Below are positions 44,321-54,217 of a stretch of 64,000 nucleotides of DNA, one piece after another. Numbering within the stretch: position 1 is the first letter of the stretch; every line of letters begins with the position of its first letter. This DNA is from Diploptera punctata (taxonomy: Eukaryota > Arthropoda > Insecta > Blattodea > Blaberidae), in NCBI GenBank assembly GCA_030220185.1, contig JASPKZ010000422.1:815001-879000 (forward strand). Reading direction: 5' to 3'. Made by a program: the position numbers and the translations under genes. The notes below the pieces were generated by a model. It saw only the letters and a program-made list of their open reading frames with translations. It did no database searches and was not told the DNA's origin.

Positions 44321-44962
44321 CTTATGCGAGTTAATAAGAACAATGAAGCTTTTTAATACTGTATAGTGTATTATAATTAATTAATTTTATGAATATTTGT
44401 TTAATGCTACATATGAGGATGTTATATGCTACGATACAACTTAAACGTGTTCAATGAGAGATTGTCTCGCAATGTAGAAAATATGACTGTCAAATAGGAG
44501 ATGTCAAACTGCTTGGGTATCTTATTATATGTGTTTATTTTCATTTTCAGTTTTCACTTGTAAGGCAAATGTAAAAAAAAAAAAACTTACGCGAAAAAAG
44601 TCCCGAACACCATCTGACCGTCATTTTCATCCAATTCAAATTCGCATTGTTTAAAAACACACTAGAACTATAGAACAGGACTGTTAAAACTGTCCTAACT
44701 TAGGTGTGGAAAGACAGTCCTCCCTCCTTTTCAACCCTACGTCGGACAAGCTGAGGAGAAAATGCGTACAGTAACACCTAAACATTTGCGAGGAACTACA
44801 ATGAACGAAGGAGTGGCAGCGGTTTTAGTTCATAGTAACATAATCTGTAACTAATGAAGCAAATTCAAGGCACAGGAAGTGTTCACAGAGCACTCGGGAT
44901 TATGGGAAATTAGCAGTTTTGTAAATTGAATTTCGGATACTTATATTGTTCAGAAAGAGAAA
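44321..44962. other. No recognised repeat; possible leader of the THAP fragment
   Basis: No coding signal. A short hairpin (AGGACTGTTAAAACTGTCCT) occurs at 44677-44696. Confidence 0.35.
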
Positions 44963-45050
44963 ATGGGGTTTAAATGTTCAGCTCCAGGCTGCAAGACTTT
45001 ATATGGAAAAAAAAAAAAAAAAAATCCCTAGAGAACCTACAGGGTAACTA
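44963..45050 (+). pseudogene. THAP zinc-finger start, frame-shifted at an A-run
   Basis: ATG at 44963 reads MGFKCSAPGCKTLYG, which fits the C-x4-C beginning of a THAP DNA-binding domain. An 18-base A run follows. One frame change later comes IPREPTG, which would fit the FPxxP part of the domain, and then GGTAACT, a possible splice donor. As written the run puts a stop in frame. This is either a decayed first exon of a THAP gene or P-element-like transposon, or a homopolymer length error. No downstream exon was found. Confidence 0.4.
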
Positions 45051-45223
45051 TTTGTATTACATGTACTAATTCATAATTTTAACACCAGATGGTGCTGAAT
45101 TTCATGATATTACCACAACAATGTATTATATGTCGATAGGTTAGTTCTACACTAGCGCCGCGGTGGCATTTACGCGAAACTTGCTTACTTTCCTATCTTA
45201 TCTTAGTCTATGGTATACTTGGA

Positions 45224-45510
45224 CCAACGGATCTGTGCCCCTATAGCGCTGGCATCGTTCTTAGAAAAGTACACGTCTACAGTCACACAATTTCATCGCA
45301 CTCCCCTCCCACTACGTCAAACAATGATAACTTATCGAGTTGCCAAACTTTCCCCTGTGCCATGGCTCTTGAATGTTGAATAATATAAGGTTGGAGTTGA
45401 GTTGACAACGCTGGAGTGCAAGTGTGATATAGGAATGCAGTGAGGGAAATAATTTGCCGAGGCAGAAAAGGAGTAGCTTTAGTTCGCATATCTTATGGGG
45501 GTGCGGCTGT
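45224..45510. repeat. Rep-Y copy 2 (MITE-like)
   Basis: Left end CCAACGGATCTGTGCCCC is the inverse of the right end of 31435-31717, and the interiors match in order. The right end overlaps the inverted repeat at 45502. Confidence 0.65.
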
Positions 45511-45628
45511 GTTGGGTAAACAACCAATGACGGCTTCGACTTCAACAGAATCGTCAAAAGAGAAAATATATTTTGTCGATTCAATGGAATTCGAAGGCAT
45601 ATCTGGTTGTTTACCGAACACAGCCGCA
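45502..45628. repeat. 127-bp unit with 25-bp inverted ends
   Basis: TGCGGCTGTGTTGGGTAAAC at the left and its inverse at the right differ by a single base over 25 bp. Probably a small MITE or foldback next to Rep-Y. Confidence 0.75.
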
Positions 45629-46051
45629 TGCAGGTGCACTCGCAACGAAGTAACACAACTGAGCAGCAATGTTGTACCTAGTCAGCTTGAACGACGCTGG
45701 GTTGAATAGGAGGGGAGGGGGCTTCTTTTCACATCTAGTGAGCACTGTTTAACATCCCTGCTATAGAAATATAGACTACAGACTAAGGATCCCAAGATGC
45801 GATGTGACCTTGATATAGGGCATCAATAAATAAGTTAACATAAAAAAATAGTGGTTGACAAGCCTTTTTTTTTCTTATTCTCAGCTCTTTTTGATTTGAA
45901 AATAAATTCACGTATCCTCAAATGAAGCTATTATAAATACGATGTTATATTTATACGAGTATTAAGCTTATAATTTATTTACCAATTCCACCAGTTTACC
46001 TTTATGGCATTTCTGGTATTCTCTCTTGGCATTGGCGGATTAGATATTTAA
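45629..46051. other. No recognised feature
   Basis: A GGAGGGGAGGGGG patch near 45710 is the only notable composition. Confidence 0.4.
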
Positions 46052-46345
46052 GTCGATTCTGGTGTACTAGAGGCTATCACGCCCAACTCTCGTTCCAAGG
46101 TTCGTGAATTCGAATCCGACCAGGATAAATGGATTTTTAAGGGCTTAATATCTTGTTCGTGCTTTTGAAAGATAAGTAAAGATGTGGGTTCGATGTTGTA
46201 AATTTATGGTACGTAAAATAACCTTAAGCTTGAAATGAGAGACCTGATTCAAATTTGTCGATTCTTTCATGTCCAGATTTGAATTGCGACGCGTGTAACC
46301 TGGGTTGTTAACGAACATCGTAAAACATTTCCGATCTTCGTAACG
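46052..46345 (+). mobile_element. SINE-E copy
   Basis: tRNA-like head (AGAGGCTATCACGCCCAAC, box B-like GAATTCGAATCCGACC), then GGATTTTTAAGGGCTTAA, GTTGTAAATTTATGG, and a tail CGTAAAAC after TTAACGAACATC. Confidence 0.65.
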
Positions 46346-46377
46346 TATATACTTTTTTTCATGTTATATATTCTATT

Positions 46378-46662
46378 CTATAGTGTTCTGCTCTAGGTCA
46401 GGTCCTTCACTGCAAGCACAGCATTTTCATGCTATGCTTTGCAGCTTTACTAGGGAATTATAAGTGTAGTTACTTTCCACACCGTGGATGATGGTGGTGG
46501 TGATGATGTTCGGGGATCTTCTTGGGCCTCAAAGTTACCTGACAGGTGAGGAAAAACCCCGGAAGAAAATCTCACCCAGGAACCTTTTCCCGACCGGGGA
46601 TCGAACCCAGGCCTGCTGCTTGACAAAGCAGCACGCTATCTCGAGACCACAGCGGTGGACAT
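46378..46662 (-). mobile_element. SINE-B copy
   Basis: Minus strand: GTCCACCGCTGTGGTCTCG head at the right, box B GGTTCGATCCCCGG, TGGGTGAGATTTTCTTCC, and a 3' end in the TGCAGTGAAGGACCTGACC region. Slightly short at the 3' end. Confidence 0.85.
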
Positions 46663-46680
46663 AATATATATAATGTAATA

Positions 46681-46712
46681 AATTTTATTTTATTTTATTT
46701 TATTTTATTTAT
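46681..46712. repeat. (TTTTA)n microsatellite
   Basis: About six units. Confidence 0.9.
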
Positions 46713-46789
46713 TTGAGGATTGTTTCTGTTATATGCACAGGTATCCTCAACCAAAATATACGCTATATATTTTGGTTTTTTAGCATTAA

Positions 46790-47130
46790 GTTTTTTTTTA
46801 CAATGTATGAGGAGCTGGCCCATAGCATCAACCCCCAATCTGGAGGACCAGAGACTTTTTCTGGAGTCCACCATAAATCAGTTGTTTTCACTGCAGCTAA
46901 GAGTCTGATCCAGCCTTTATTGCCCCATCTGCCGCGCCGTCTGCACAATACCGTAGGTCTCCTACTCTGCTGCATCAGCAGTTGGGGTTTCACCGTAACC
47001 CTGGCTAGGGACCCGTACTATCAGCCGGGTCAGCTGAACCTAGTTTTTTTTTAACGATGTGTTACTTCTCCACCTCCTTGTTTCTGATCCGGACTTGGGA
47101 CTAGCAATGGTGGAGTTAAATTTTATTTAA
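46790..47130 (-). repeat. Unclassified GC-richer repeat-like block with A-run 3' end (minus)
   Basis: On the minus strand TAGCCAGGGTTACGGTGAAA and AACTGCTGATGCAGCAGAG lead to AATAAAGGCTGG and an A-run at 46791-46799, like the 3' end of a retroposon. The frames over it show no domain I can name. Confidence 0.35.
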
Positions 47131-47961
47131 TAAATAGTCATTAGTCCTATATAACTAGCGTAATCAACAACCCCATAAAACTGCGTCCCTGAAATACAGT
47201 ACAATTTAGAGATTATTATACTTTTTCAGTATAAGATAAATACACACCCCACTTGTACTTAAGCCAGAATAATATTAATCATTGCTTAAAATGACAATAC
47301 TTGCATCAAAGAAATGATTCAAGTACAAATCAGTTCTGCCAATCGACTAAATGAAATACAAATTATATCATTGTTAAATATTTATTTTTGTAACGTAAAA
47401 TACTTCGTTTCTAGTTTTATAATGAAACAAGTATGATATGAAGTTACATTTGGACCTTCATCCATATAGATCAAATTTATGCCTGTTATCAATGCTTGTT
47501 TACTTGTAAAATTGCTAAGATGTTTAGCATAGTTTATACATACGTTGATTAAAATCGCATCTGTTTTTGTGAATATTACAGTTCATTTTATTTCGAGCTT
47601 AATTTTATAAGATAGCACGTGACTTTGGTTAATTGACTAAACAGCTAGGGTTTTGCTTATGATCTACTGTAAGATTGTAAATTCCAAAGCACTTTTTACA
47701 CGCTTTATATTAGCTTGACCTCTATCTATCTATCTATCTATGTAACGGAATCTTTCAACGCGATTTTCACCCACTTAAAATCATTGGATCGACTTGAAAC
47801 GTTGTATACTTGTAGAGGACCCGTGACAATACAACAATTTCATGTTTATTTTTAAAATTGCGATGCTATAGTGACGGTTATAGTGTAACCGTGGGTTAGC
47901 ATCTCAAGTGTATTGTGTATTCCTAGTTATACCATATTCATTTTATTTCAATATAGGATAT
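47131..47961. other. No gene recognised; short (CTAT)n
   Basis: A TCTATCTATCTATCTATC tract lies at 47721-47741. Confidence 0.45.
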
Positions 47962-48308
47962 GGAAGTCCCGCGCCGTAGCCGAGTGGTTAAGTCAAGATG
48001 CTTTGGCGCAGAGCTATGGGATTTGCGCTGGTTCGAGTCCCCATGGGGGAAGAAATTTTTTCATGGAATTTCGGCCAGTACGGGACCGGTGCCCACTCAG
48101 TATCTTAAGGCATTTGTATAGCTACAATAAGTAGCGACTCCAGGTTGAGAAGACCACCTGTAACCGTTGGGGGTCCGACATGCTGACCACATGTCACCCC
48201 TGCACTGGCATTTGATCGTCTATCTCTGTGATTAACACTTGTGGACGTGAGGCCAGCAACCGGATGGTAGGCCAAGGGCCTTCCTGACCTGTCACGCTTG
48301 GAGCTTTT
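47962..48308 (+). mobile_element. SINE-A, full-length, with perfect 9-bp target duplication
   Basis: 347 bp. tRNA-like head with box A (TAGCCGAGTGGTTAAG) and box B (GGTTCGAGTCCCC), body GGCCAGTACGGGACCGG and GACATGCTGACCACATGTCA, tail GGCCAGCAACCGGATGG. ATAGGATAT flanks at 47953-47961 and 48309-48317. This is the best-preserved SINE-A copy and the reference for the family. Confidence 0.92.
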
Positions 48309-48597
48309 ATAGGATATCGAAAGAGAACTGCAAGCGGGTGAAGACAGCTGAGTAGCTACTTGAAATGAGATGTATCAAAATATTTTTAAGGAAACAAAAA
48401 CTAAGGCAGAGGGACTGTGTCAATGTTAAGCATAATGTCTTCCGGTAAATAATTCAGCAATCACTTAAATCTAACTCTGTCTTTGATTCAGGAATTATGC
48501 TATGGATTTAATTTAAGTTTAATGATATTGCCATTGCATGTTCTCATTTTAATAAATTACCGTAATTTTCTTGGAGAAAATACATAGCGGTAGCTGT

Positions 48598-48868
48598 GGG
48601 GATACGGATATAATAACAGTCTCGTAGGCTCCGATTGACAGAATATGTGGTAGCAAAGGGGAATAAACGAGAGGCGTGGAAACTTGTAGGAAGCCAGAGA
48701 GAAAGCACCCACTAAATAGGCGAAGAATGAGGAATAATAATGTTAACCATGATTCGAGAGAGGTGAATTATACAAGGAATGATTGGAAAACATTAGCTCT
48801 AGTAGGGATATATGGAGAGCTTATGTCCGCGCTGCCATGAATCTCCGGATTCCATAGTGCCAGTTAGA
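48598..48868 (+). mobile_element. RTE-type LINE 3' end, diverged
   Basis: Follows 60945-61203 in order: GATATAATAACAGTCTCGTA, GAGGCGTGGAAACTTGTAGG, GAATGATTGGAAAACATTAG, ATGGAGAGCTTATGTCCGCG, ending TAGTGCCAG. 5'-truncated and without the GTAA tail. 48318-48597 holds nothing recognised. Confidence 0.85.
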
Positions 48869-48869
48869 A

Positions 48870-49080
48870 CATTTTTCATTATCATCATTACCATAGTACA
48901 TTCACGAATTTAGGCCATTTGTTGACCTGTTTCCGGCCTCAAGAGAAACACTATCCAAAAGTCTTTTGAGTGGACGTCCTGGTCTTCTTCTTCCTGCAGG
49001 TTGATAGCTTAACATTTGTTTGAGTATCCTGTGATCTTCCATTCGATGAACATCTTGCATCCTTCAGGCATTTTGTTTTC
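48870..49080 (-). pseudogene. LINE C-terminal fragment
   Basis: Minus strand: MQDVHRMEDHRILKQMLSYQ, GRRRPGRPLKRLLDSV and LEAGNRSTNG before a stop, then a GATGATAATG end. The GRxxxGRPxxR block and the GAT-rich end are as in the LINEs at 37498 and 15796. It stops 15 bases from the Tc1/mariner-group element at 49096. Confidence 0.65.
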
Positions 49081-49095
49081 TAAAGGTTCCATGTA

Positions 49096-50444
49096 CAGGG
49101 CAAGTCAAAATGTTGTGCAGGTTTTCAGAAATTTATTATGTGAAATGTAATGAACATATAATATTGTGAGACATATTGTATGAAAGGTAAACTCTCAAAG
49201 TTTTTTTTTTAAATATTCACAGATGTTCTATGTGAGCGCCTTTTGTTACACGACAGATGTCAAGCCGATATTCAATCTCCTGCCAAACTTTCTGTAGCAG
49301 TCCGCGGTCGATATCAGCAATGGCTGCTGTGATGCGGGCACGCAGTTCATGCAGTGTTGTTGGAAGTGGTGGTACGTAAACATGATCCTTTACAAGACCC
49401 CACATGAAGAAATCACACGGGGTTAGATCTGGTGAACGAGGTGGCCAATGAATGAGTTGTTGATCACCCTGAGATGCACGGCCTATCCAGCGTTGTGGTA
49501 AAGCCGTATTCAAATGGTCTCGAACACTGCCATGGTAATGTGGAGGGGCACCATCCAACTGCAGAATGAAATCTGGACTATCCGCTTCAAGCTGCGGAAG
49601 GAGCCATTGTTGTAGCATATCAAGGAAAACATGTCCGTTCACAGTACGTTCATGAAAGAAAAAGGGCCCATAAACCTTTGCATGGGAAATGGCACAAAAG
49701 ACATTCACTTTCGGAGAATCGCGTTGATGTTCCAGAGTTGCATGGGGGTTACCAGTTCCCCAAATCCTTACATTGTGTCTATTCACTTTTCCTGAAAGGT
49801 GGAAAGTCGCTTCATCACTGTAAACTACCCTCTCATGGAACTCATTCTCTTCCATTAATGCGAGAAAATCAACACAGAAGGACGCTCGCAAAGCATAATC
49901 GGCGGGTTTTAAGGCTTGAACCAGTTGCAAGTGGTAGGGTTTCATCTGTAAACGTTTCCGGAGAATCCGCCATACAGTTTTTTGTGGTAGTTGAAGTTCT
50001 GTCGCTCCCCGGTAGGTGGATTTCTGTGGACTCCGCACGAAGCATGTGCGAACGCGTTCGACTGTCTCTTCACTCGTCGACGGACGGCCAGTCGATTTTC
50101 GTTTACAGATGCAGCCTGAATCCCTAAATTGTGTGTACCACTTACGAATGGATCTCCCATCCGGCGGGTCTTTATCGTATCTGGTACGGAAATGTCGTTG
50201 AACACTAGTCACAGAGTTGTTTACATGGTAATCAAGCACACAGAAAGACTTCTGATCCCCAGTCAACGCCATTTTCCTTTACTGCTCTGCTGTTGACATC
50301 TTGCGGGTGAACGCGGAACTTTAGAAGTGGACAACTAAACTTTGAGAGTTTACCTTTCATACAATATGTCTCACGATATTATATGTTCATTACATTTCAC
50401 ATAATAAATTTATGAAAACCTGCACAACATTTTGACTTGCCCTG
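49096..50444 (-). mobile_element. Complete Tc1/mariner-group transposon with 107-bp inverted repeats
   Basis: 1349 bp between TA dinucleotides (49094-49095 and 50445-50446). The arms 49096-49202 and 50338-50444 are inverted copies with only about two mismatches over 107 bp, beginning CAGGGCAAGTCAAAATGTTG. A single uninterrupted transposase gene fills the middle. Ends, target duplication and gene are all intact, so this copy looks young and could be autonomous. Confidence 0.95.
49217..50272 (-). CDS. Tc1/mariner-group transposase, intact
   Basis: A 351-residue protein, uninterrupted from ATG (50270-50272, preceded by GGAAA) to the stop. Residues 1-120 form a paired helix-turn-helix DNA-binding region with a TGRPST linker at 61-66. 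The catalytic acids are D153 (VVYSDEATF), D240 (ILQLDGAPPHY) and a third in RSPDLTPCDFF. Taking D287, as in mariner, leaves 46 residues between it and D240. Taking D282 leaves 41. The C-terminus has DHVYVPPLP. The enzyme would bind the 107-bp ends and insert the element at TA. Related decayed proteins lie at 22280-23640 and 27200-27539. Confidence 0.95.
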   Translation of the reverse strand: MALTGDQKSFCVLDYHVNNSVTSVQRHFRTRYDKDPPDGRSIRKWYTQFRDSGCICKRKSTGRPSTSEETVERVRTCFVRSPQKSTYRGATELQLPQKTVWRILRKRLQMKPYHLQLVQALKPADYALRASFCVDFLALMEENEFHERVVYSDEATFHLSGKVNRHNVRIWGTGNPHATLEHQRDSPKVNVFCAISHAKVYGPFFFHERTVNGHVFLDMLQQWLLPQLEADSPDFILQLDGAPPHYHGSVRDHLNTALPQRWIGRASQGDQQLIHWPPRSPDLTPCDFFMWGLVKDHVYVPPLPTTLHELRARITAAIADIDRGLLQKVWQEIEYRLDICRVTKGAHIEHL

Positions 50445-50635
50445 TATAATTCTTCTAAGATGTCATTTTTTTTTTTGCGATCTAGTAGTGTGTATTTATA
50501 ACATTTTTTAAAAATGTACATACTATGCAGAGACTATCGTAATGATGAGCATGCCTGCCAATTTCCCCAATTGGCGTATTTACCTCTCCACTATATTCAC
50601 GTATGTTTAGTGCTGACTTTGGCAAAACTGTAAGG

Positions 50636-50873
50636 TAGTGTTCCCACTATAGGCCTTAAGAGGTCCTTGGGATAGCTGGAGTTTAAGGCTCCCACCTTTC
50701 TAGGGAATCGACATGATATATCAGCCGTGTTGTCAGACCTGCGTCACAGCCGCCTTTATCCTCGCAAGACCATGGTGCTGTCCTAAGGTTAGGTTGTTTT
50801 AAAAATCCTGACCCCCATTGGGACTCGTTTCTCCGACTTTTCGGCTTGAAGCATACTGCCTTACGCAATTATA
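50636..50873 (-). mobile_element. SINE-C copy
   Basis: Reverse order of SINE-C: GTTCCCACTATAGGCC, GGCTCCCACCTTTCTAGG, GCGTCACAGCCGCCTTTATC, TTAAAAATCCTGACCCCC and a decayed head. No gene or repeat recognised at 50447-50635. Confidence 0.8.
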
Positions 50874-51477
50874 CTACTGTCCTTTAATATGCATTTATTG
50901 TTTAAAGAATTGAACCTCGAAAATTAGAATTGAAGAAAGGTAAAATAAATAAAATTGCAATTGATATTGTTAGTTCAAACCAATCCGCGGTCCCTGAGAG
51001 AATCACTATCTTAGAATAAATACATTTCGATTTTGTAAAGATGTTTACGTCATACTGTCGACAACAGAAGATATTTTACAGATTGCAACCTTGAACAATG
51101 CGGGGTGGAAGTAATTTGAGGTTAATCTCTTCCCGATTCATATCACATTTTACGCGTTTTTTGATAGCCTTCTAGGTGGTTCTTTATTTGGCAGCAGATG
51201 GCCTTTGATGTTCAAACTGCCTCTAAGGCCTATTCATTTAATATACATATATACACATACACACACACACACAAGAATTTTCCGGTGGTAAAATTTGAAA
51301 CTGGGTCGAGTTACAGTTAGAACTTTATTGACTTCTCTTAACCTTCGGCTGTAAATATTTTGTTCCTTGCACATGTATTTTCCATTAATATCACGACCTG
51401 TGTTAATGGGAATCTGAAATTTATTATTATTATAAATTATCTAAAATCAGGGCTGACTAAAGTCCTTCAAACGTTTA
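50874..51477. other. No recognised feature
   Basis: A short CA run at 51253-51272. Confidence 0.4.
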
Positions 51478-51720
51478 TAAACACAACCCTCTGTAACGGC
51501 AGCTAAGCCTGGACCATAACGCTTCTGCTGAAATGCAATTTTTGAGACGAGCATCCGGATACAGTTTTTTTAAACCACAAGAAGAATGATGTACTAGCGG
51601 GGAAGAAGAAAAAAAATTTAAAATGCTACCTATAGCTGAATATCGGCAAAGGTTATAGATGAAAAGGGTAAGATCTGTGAATTGACCGACAGAAGATAGC
51701 AAGAGACCGTAACAATTCCG
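51478..51720 (+). pseudogene. LINE C-terminal fragment
   Basis: Reads AWTITLL and, in the next frame, AEMQFLRRASGYSFF, which matches the SEAWT...EMxFLR segment after the RT core of RTE/jockey-like LINEs. Heavily decayed. Confidence 0.5.
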
Positions 51721-51734
51721 TATGTCTATTGAGA

Positions 51735-51735
51735 G

Positions 51736-51788
<53 letters not shown>

Positions 51789-51795
51789 TACTATT
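51735..51795. repeat. (TTA)n microsatellite
   Basis: About 20 units with ACTATT variants at the end. Confidence 0.95.
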
Positions 51796-51965
51796 AGAAT
51801 TTTTGTTGTTAAAATTTAGAAATTATCAGAATATTATTTATACTTATGCGTACAGACTCTGCTACTGATCTTGAATAGCTAGTTATAACTTATTAAGACT
51901 CCTATTTTGTTAAAGGAATTAGAATGACAATGTATCCTGCTCTTTAAGAACTAGCAGATTATATT

Positions 51966-52283
51966 ATATAGTAATTCTGCCTGAGGGCAGGTCTTTCACT
52001 GCAATCATAGCATTTTCATGCTATGCTTTGCAGCTTCACTAGGGAATTGTAGGTGTGGTAGCTTCCCGTTGCTTTACACACCGATGATGATGATAATGAT
52101 AAGGATGACGATGATCGCCGGATGATTTTTGGGACCGTTGGGCCATAAGCTTCCTGATATTTGTCTTACAGGTGAGGAAAATCCCCGAAAAAAAAAACTC
52201 GTCCAGGAGCCTGTCCCGACCGGGAAAGTGGGCCCGCTGCGTGACAAGGCAACACGCTACCTCGAGACCACAGCGGTAGACAA
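51966..52283 (-). mobile_element. SINE-B copy
   Basis: Minus strand, full order from GTCTACCGCTGTGGTCTCG to CTCAGGCAGAATTAC. Box B is disrupted (GGCCCACTTTCCCGG). It separates the two LINE fragments at 51478 and 52295, possibly splitting one original LINE. Confidence 0.85.
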
Positions 52284-52294
52284 CGGCCAGATTT

Positions 52295-52470
52295 CAAGCT
52301 GAGGTTTGCGTAAGAAGTGACAGCATCAGGGAAGAAATTAATATTCAAGATGACACAAAATGAATTCAACGGTATGGGCATGTGAGAGGAGCAGAAGATA
52401 AATAACTTACGAGTATCATCTGGTACCCAGAGGGAAGATACGAGGAAATATAACTGAAAATAAGAAACTA
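52295..52470 (+). pseudogene. LINE C-terminal fragment, continuation
   Basis: Reads VRSDSIREEINIQD (numbering from about 52307), then IQRYGHVRGAED and WYPEGRYEEI across frame changes, matching the RNxxIREEL...WxGHVxRM...PEGRR order that follows EMxFLR. Confidence 0.5.
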
Positions 52471-53149
52471 AACTAAGCATAAAAATGAAACAAATTTGGA
52501 AGAGATTGGATAAATCGCGCGAAAGTAGAAGCAATATTAGCCACTCTTTGGTTGAAGAAATCTATGTAAAATGTGGAAATGCCCATAATTTAATAAGGGA
52601 GATACTAGTATAAGATGTATTTTTGATTAATCCCTAAAAGTCTTAACGTACATGTATATTTTTTGTTTCAGGTTAGTGTTAAATTTGTGCTGCCAACTGT
52701 ATGCAGTTTTTGTTAACGTAAGTTTAATTAAAAATTACATTTTTTATCAATATCAGTGTGTTACTTGCTTAGACTTTATTTGTGGTATTCGCTGATACGA
52801 ATAAAGTTACGCCGTCCCTGAAATAATTGTCATACTTCGTCCATTCCATAGTTCCTTCTCTATAAAATAATAGACACATCATCAAGTAATTACTTATGAC
52901 ACCGCTTGGTTATACTCTCCCATGAAACATAATTTAGGCACCCAATCTCGTCAGTACATTGTCATTTACTTCTGTCCTCATCACTCTACAGATTACTCAT
53001 CATATTTTAGTTCACTTCAAACATATGATTCTCTTCCGCCTCCATGTCAAACTATAACCTTGTTCAACAAGGAACTGAAGATTCATTTTATAAACCAACA
53101 GATGTACCAAGCTGATGCCATTCTTTTTGGAATTAATAGTATATATATA
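52471..53149. other. No recognised feature
   Basis: AT-rich, no coding signal beyond a 116-codon frame at 52922-53272 that overlaps the next LINE fragment in antisense. Confidence 0.4.
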
Positions 53150-53278
53150 ATCATCTTGAAGGTATGTGGGCCTATTGGCCCGTTCCGCTCTCCGCTGCAC
53201 AATATGCTACATACAGGTCGTCCTTCCAACGTCGTTTCGGTCTCTCTACATTTCTTCGGCCTTCAGGTCTAAATTAAG
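53150..53278 (-). pseudogene. LINE C-terminal fragment
   Basis: Minus strand: RPEGRRNVERPKRRWKDDL then ESGTGQ and a stop, the last block of RTE/jockey-like LINEs (EGRRxxGRPxxRWxDD...AGTGQ). Confidence 0.6.
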
Positions 53279-53625
53279 TTTCTGTTTTGATAAACGATTA
53301 TTTGGTTTTGTTTGTACCGGTACATGTTCAAACCATTTACATTTATTCTGTATATTCTCTCGTTTATATTATATACAGTAAAACTTGCTCAAAGCTGAAT
53401 AGCATGGGACCAATTTTTTTCCACATTGGACAAAATTCCGCATTCTAAAAAAATAAACTTGTATATAATCTTAGATTATAGAGTACCGTATATGTATTTT
53501 TTATGTACCTTAGATTAATCGTAGTTCCGCTGCCGTTGAAAAGTGAAGTATAGTATGTATGAGCGACTTCGACGGTAACGCGCGAAAAAACAGTCCCATT
53601 TGGTCAGAGTTAAAAATGTCTCTTA

Positions 53626-53736
53626 GGGTCGGTTTCACCAACAGAGGTAACTGTATTACGCCAGTTTAAGCTATGCATTATACACGGGGAAAAAAAACTG
53701 GCGTAATACAGTTACCTCTGTTGGTGAAATTGACCC
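53626..53736. mobile_element. Harbinger-type MITE, 111 bp, TTA target duplication
   Basis: Arms 53626-53667 and 53695-53736 are 42-bp inverted copies (two mismatches) beginning GGGTC and including TTTCACCAACAGAGGTAACT, with a 27-base loop. TTA on both sides (53623-53625 and 53737-53739) is the 3-bp duplication typical of PIF/Harbinger. Non-coding, and it would fold into a near-perfect hairpin if transcribed. Confidence 0.9.
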
Positions 53737-53759
53737 TTAGGCGCGTATCCTGAAATTCA

Positions 53760-54020
53760 AGATGCAGTTTCGGTTTTCGTTCACTAACTACACTTTTGAC
53801 CACATTCTTTGATTTCCCGCAAATTCCATTCCACACTATATTGTGTCTTCTTTTAAAACTGTTCAGCAAAACTGAAGATTCCTTGAAATCGTTATTCCCT
53901 TAGGGATTTAATAAGAACTAGAGCTTGACTTTTGAGCATCGGTCCGGAAATGTTTGGAGATTTATCTTCAATCACTTTCACTTTTTCGCTTAATGAGAAT
54001 GAACCATACGTTGCAGCCAT
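53760..54020 (-). pseudogene. pogo/jerky-type transposase N-terminus remnant
   Basis: ATG at 54018-54020 reads MAATYGSFSLSEKVKVIED, fitting the LSxKxKVIE start of Tigger/jerky DNA-binding domains. After stops and a frame change come FAEQF and NIVWNGICGKSKNVVKSV. Dead. Confidence 0.5.
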
Positions 54021-54217
54021 CTTTATTCCGTAAATTCTGAACGCTACCTGTGAAAGATCGGTCTCAGAACTTAACTAATTTAAGATTTTGCAGCGCAATT
54101 GTTATTTGCAAGACAGGTATCTGTGTTTCGCATAACGGGTGTGCAATGAGGCCGAATCTATACAGCAAAAGCTCCTTATTCGCGAGGGATATGTTCCGCA
54201 ATTATGTCGTGAATACA

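Larger units (their letters stand above)
53377..54020 (-). mobile_element. Another pogo-like element, incomplete
   Basis: Left terminus TACAGTAAAACTTGCTCAAA (TA then CAGTAAAA, as in pogo-like ends). The interior at 53760-54020 holds a minus-strand N-terminal transposase remnant. The opposite end was not found before the next pogo-like element at 54163. A Harbinger-type MITE (53626-53736) has inserted into it. Confidence 0.55.

Noticed and set aside
49678..50127. 149-codon plus-strand frame
   Set aside because: Antisense shadow of the intact transposase on the minus strand.
53377..54163. Complete pogo-like element
   Set aside because: Only one terminus and an N-terminal remnant are visible; the matching right end was not found.
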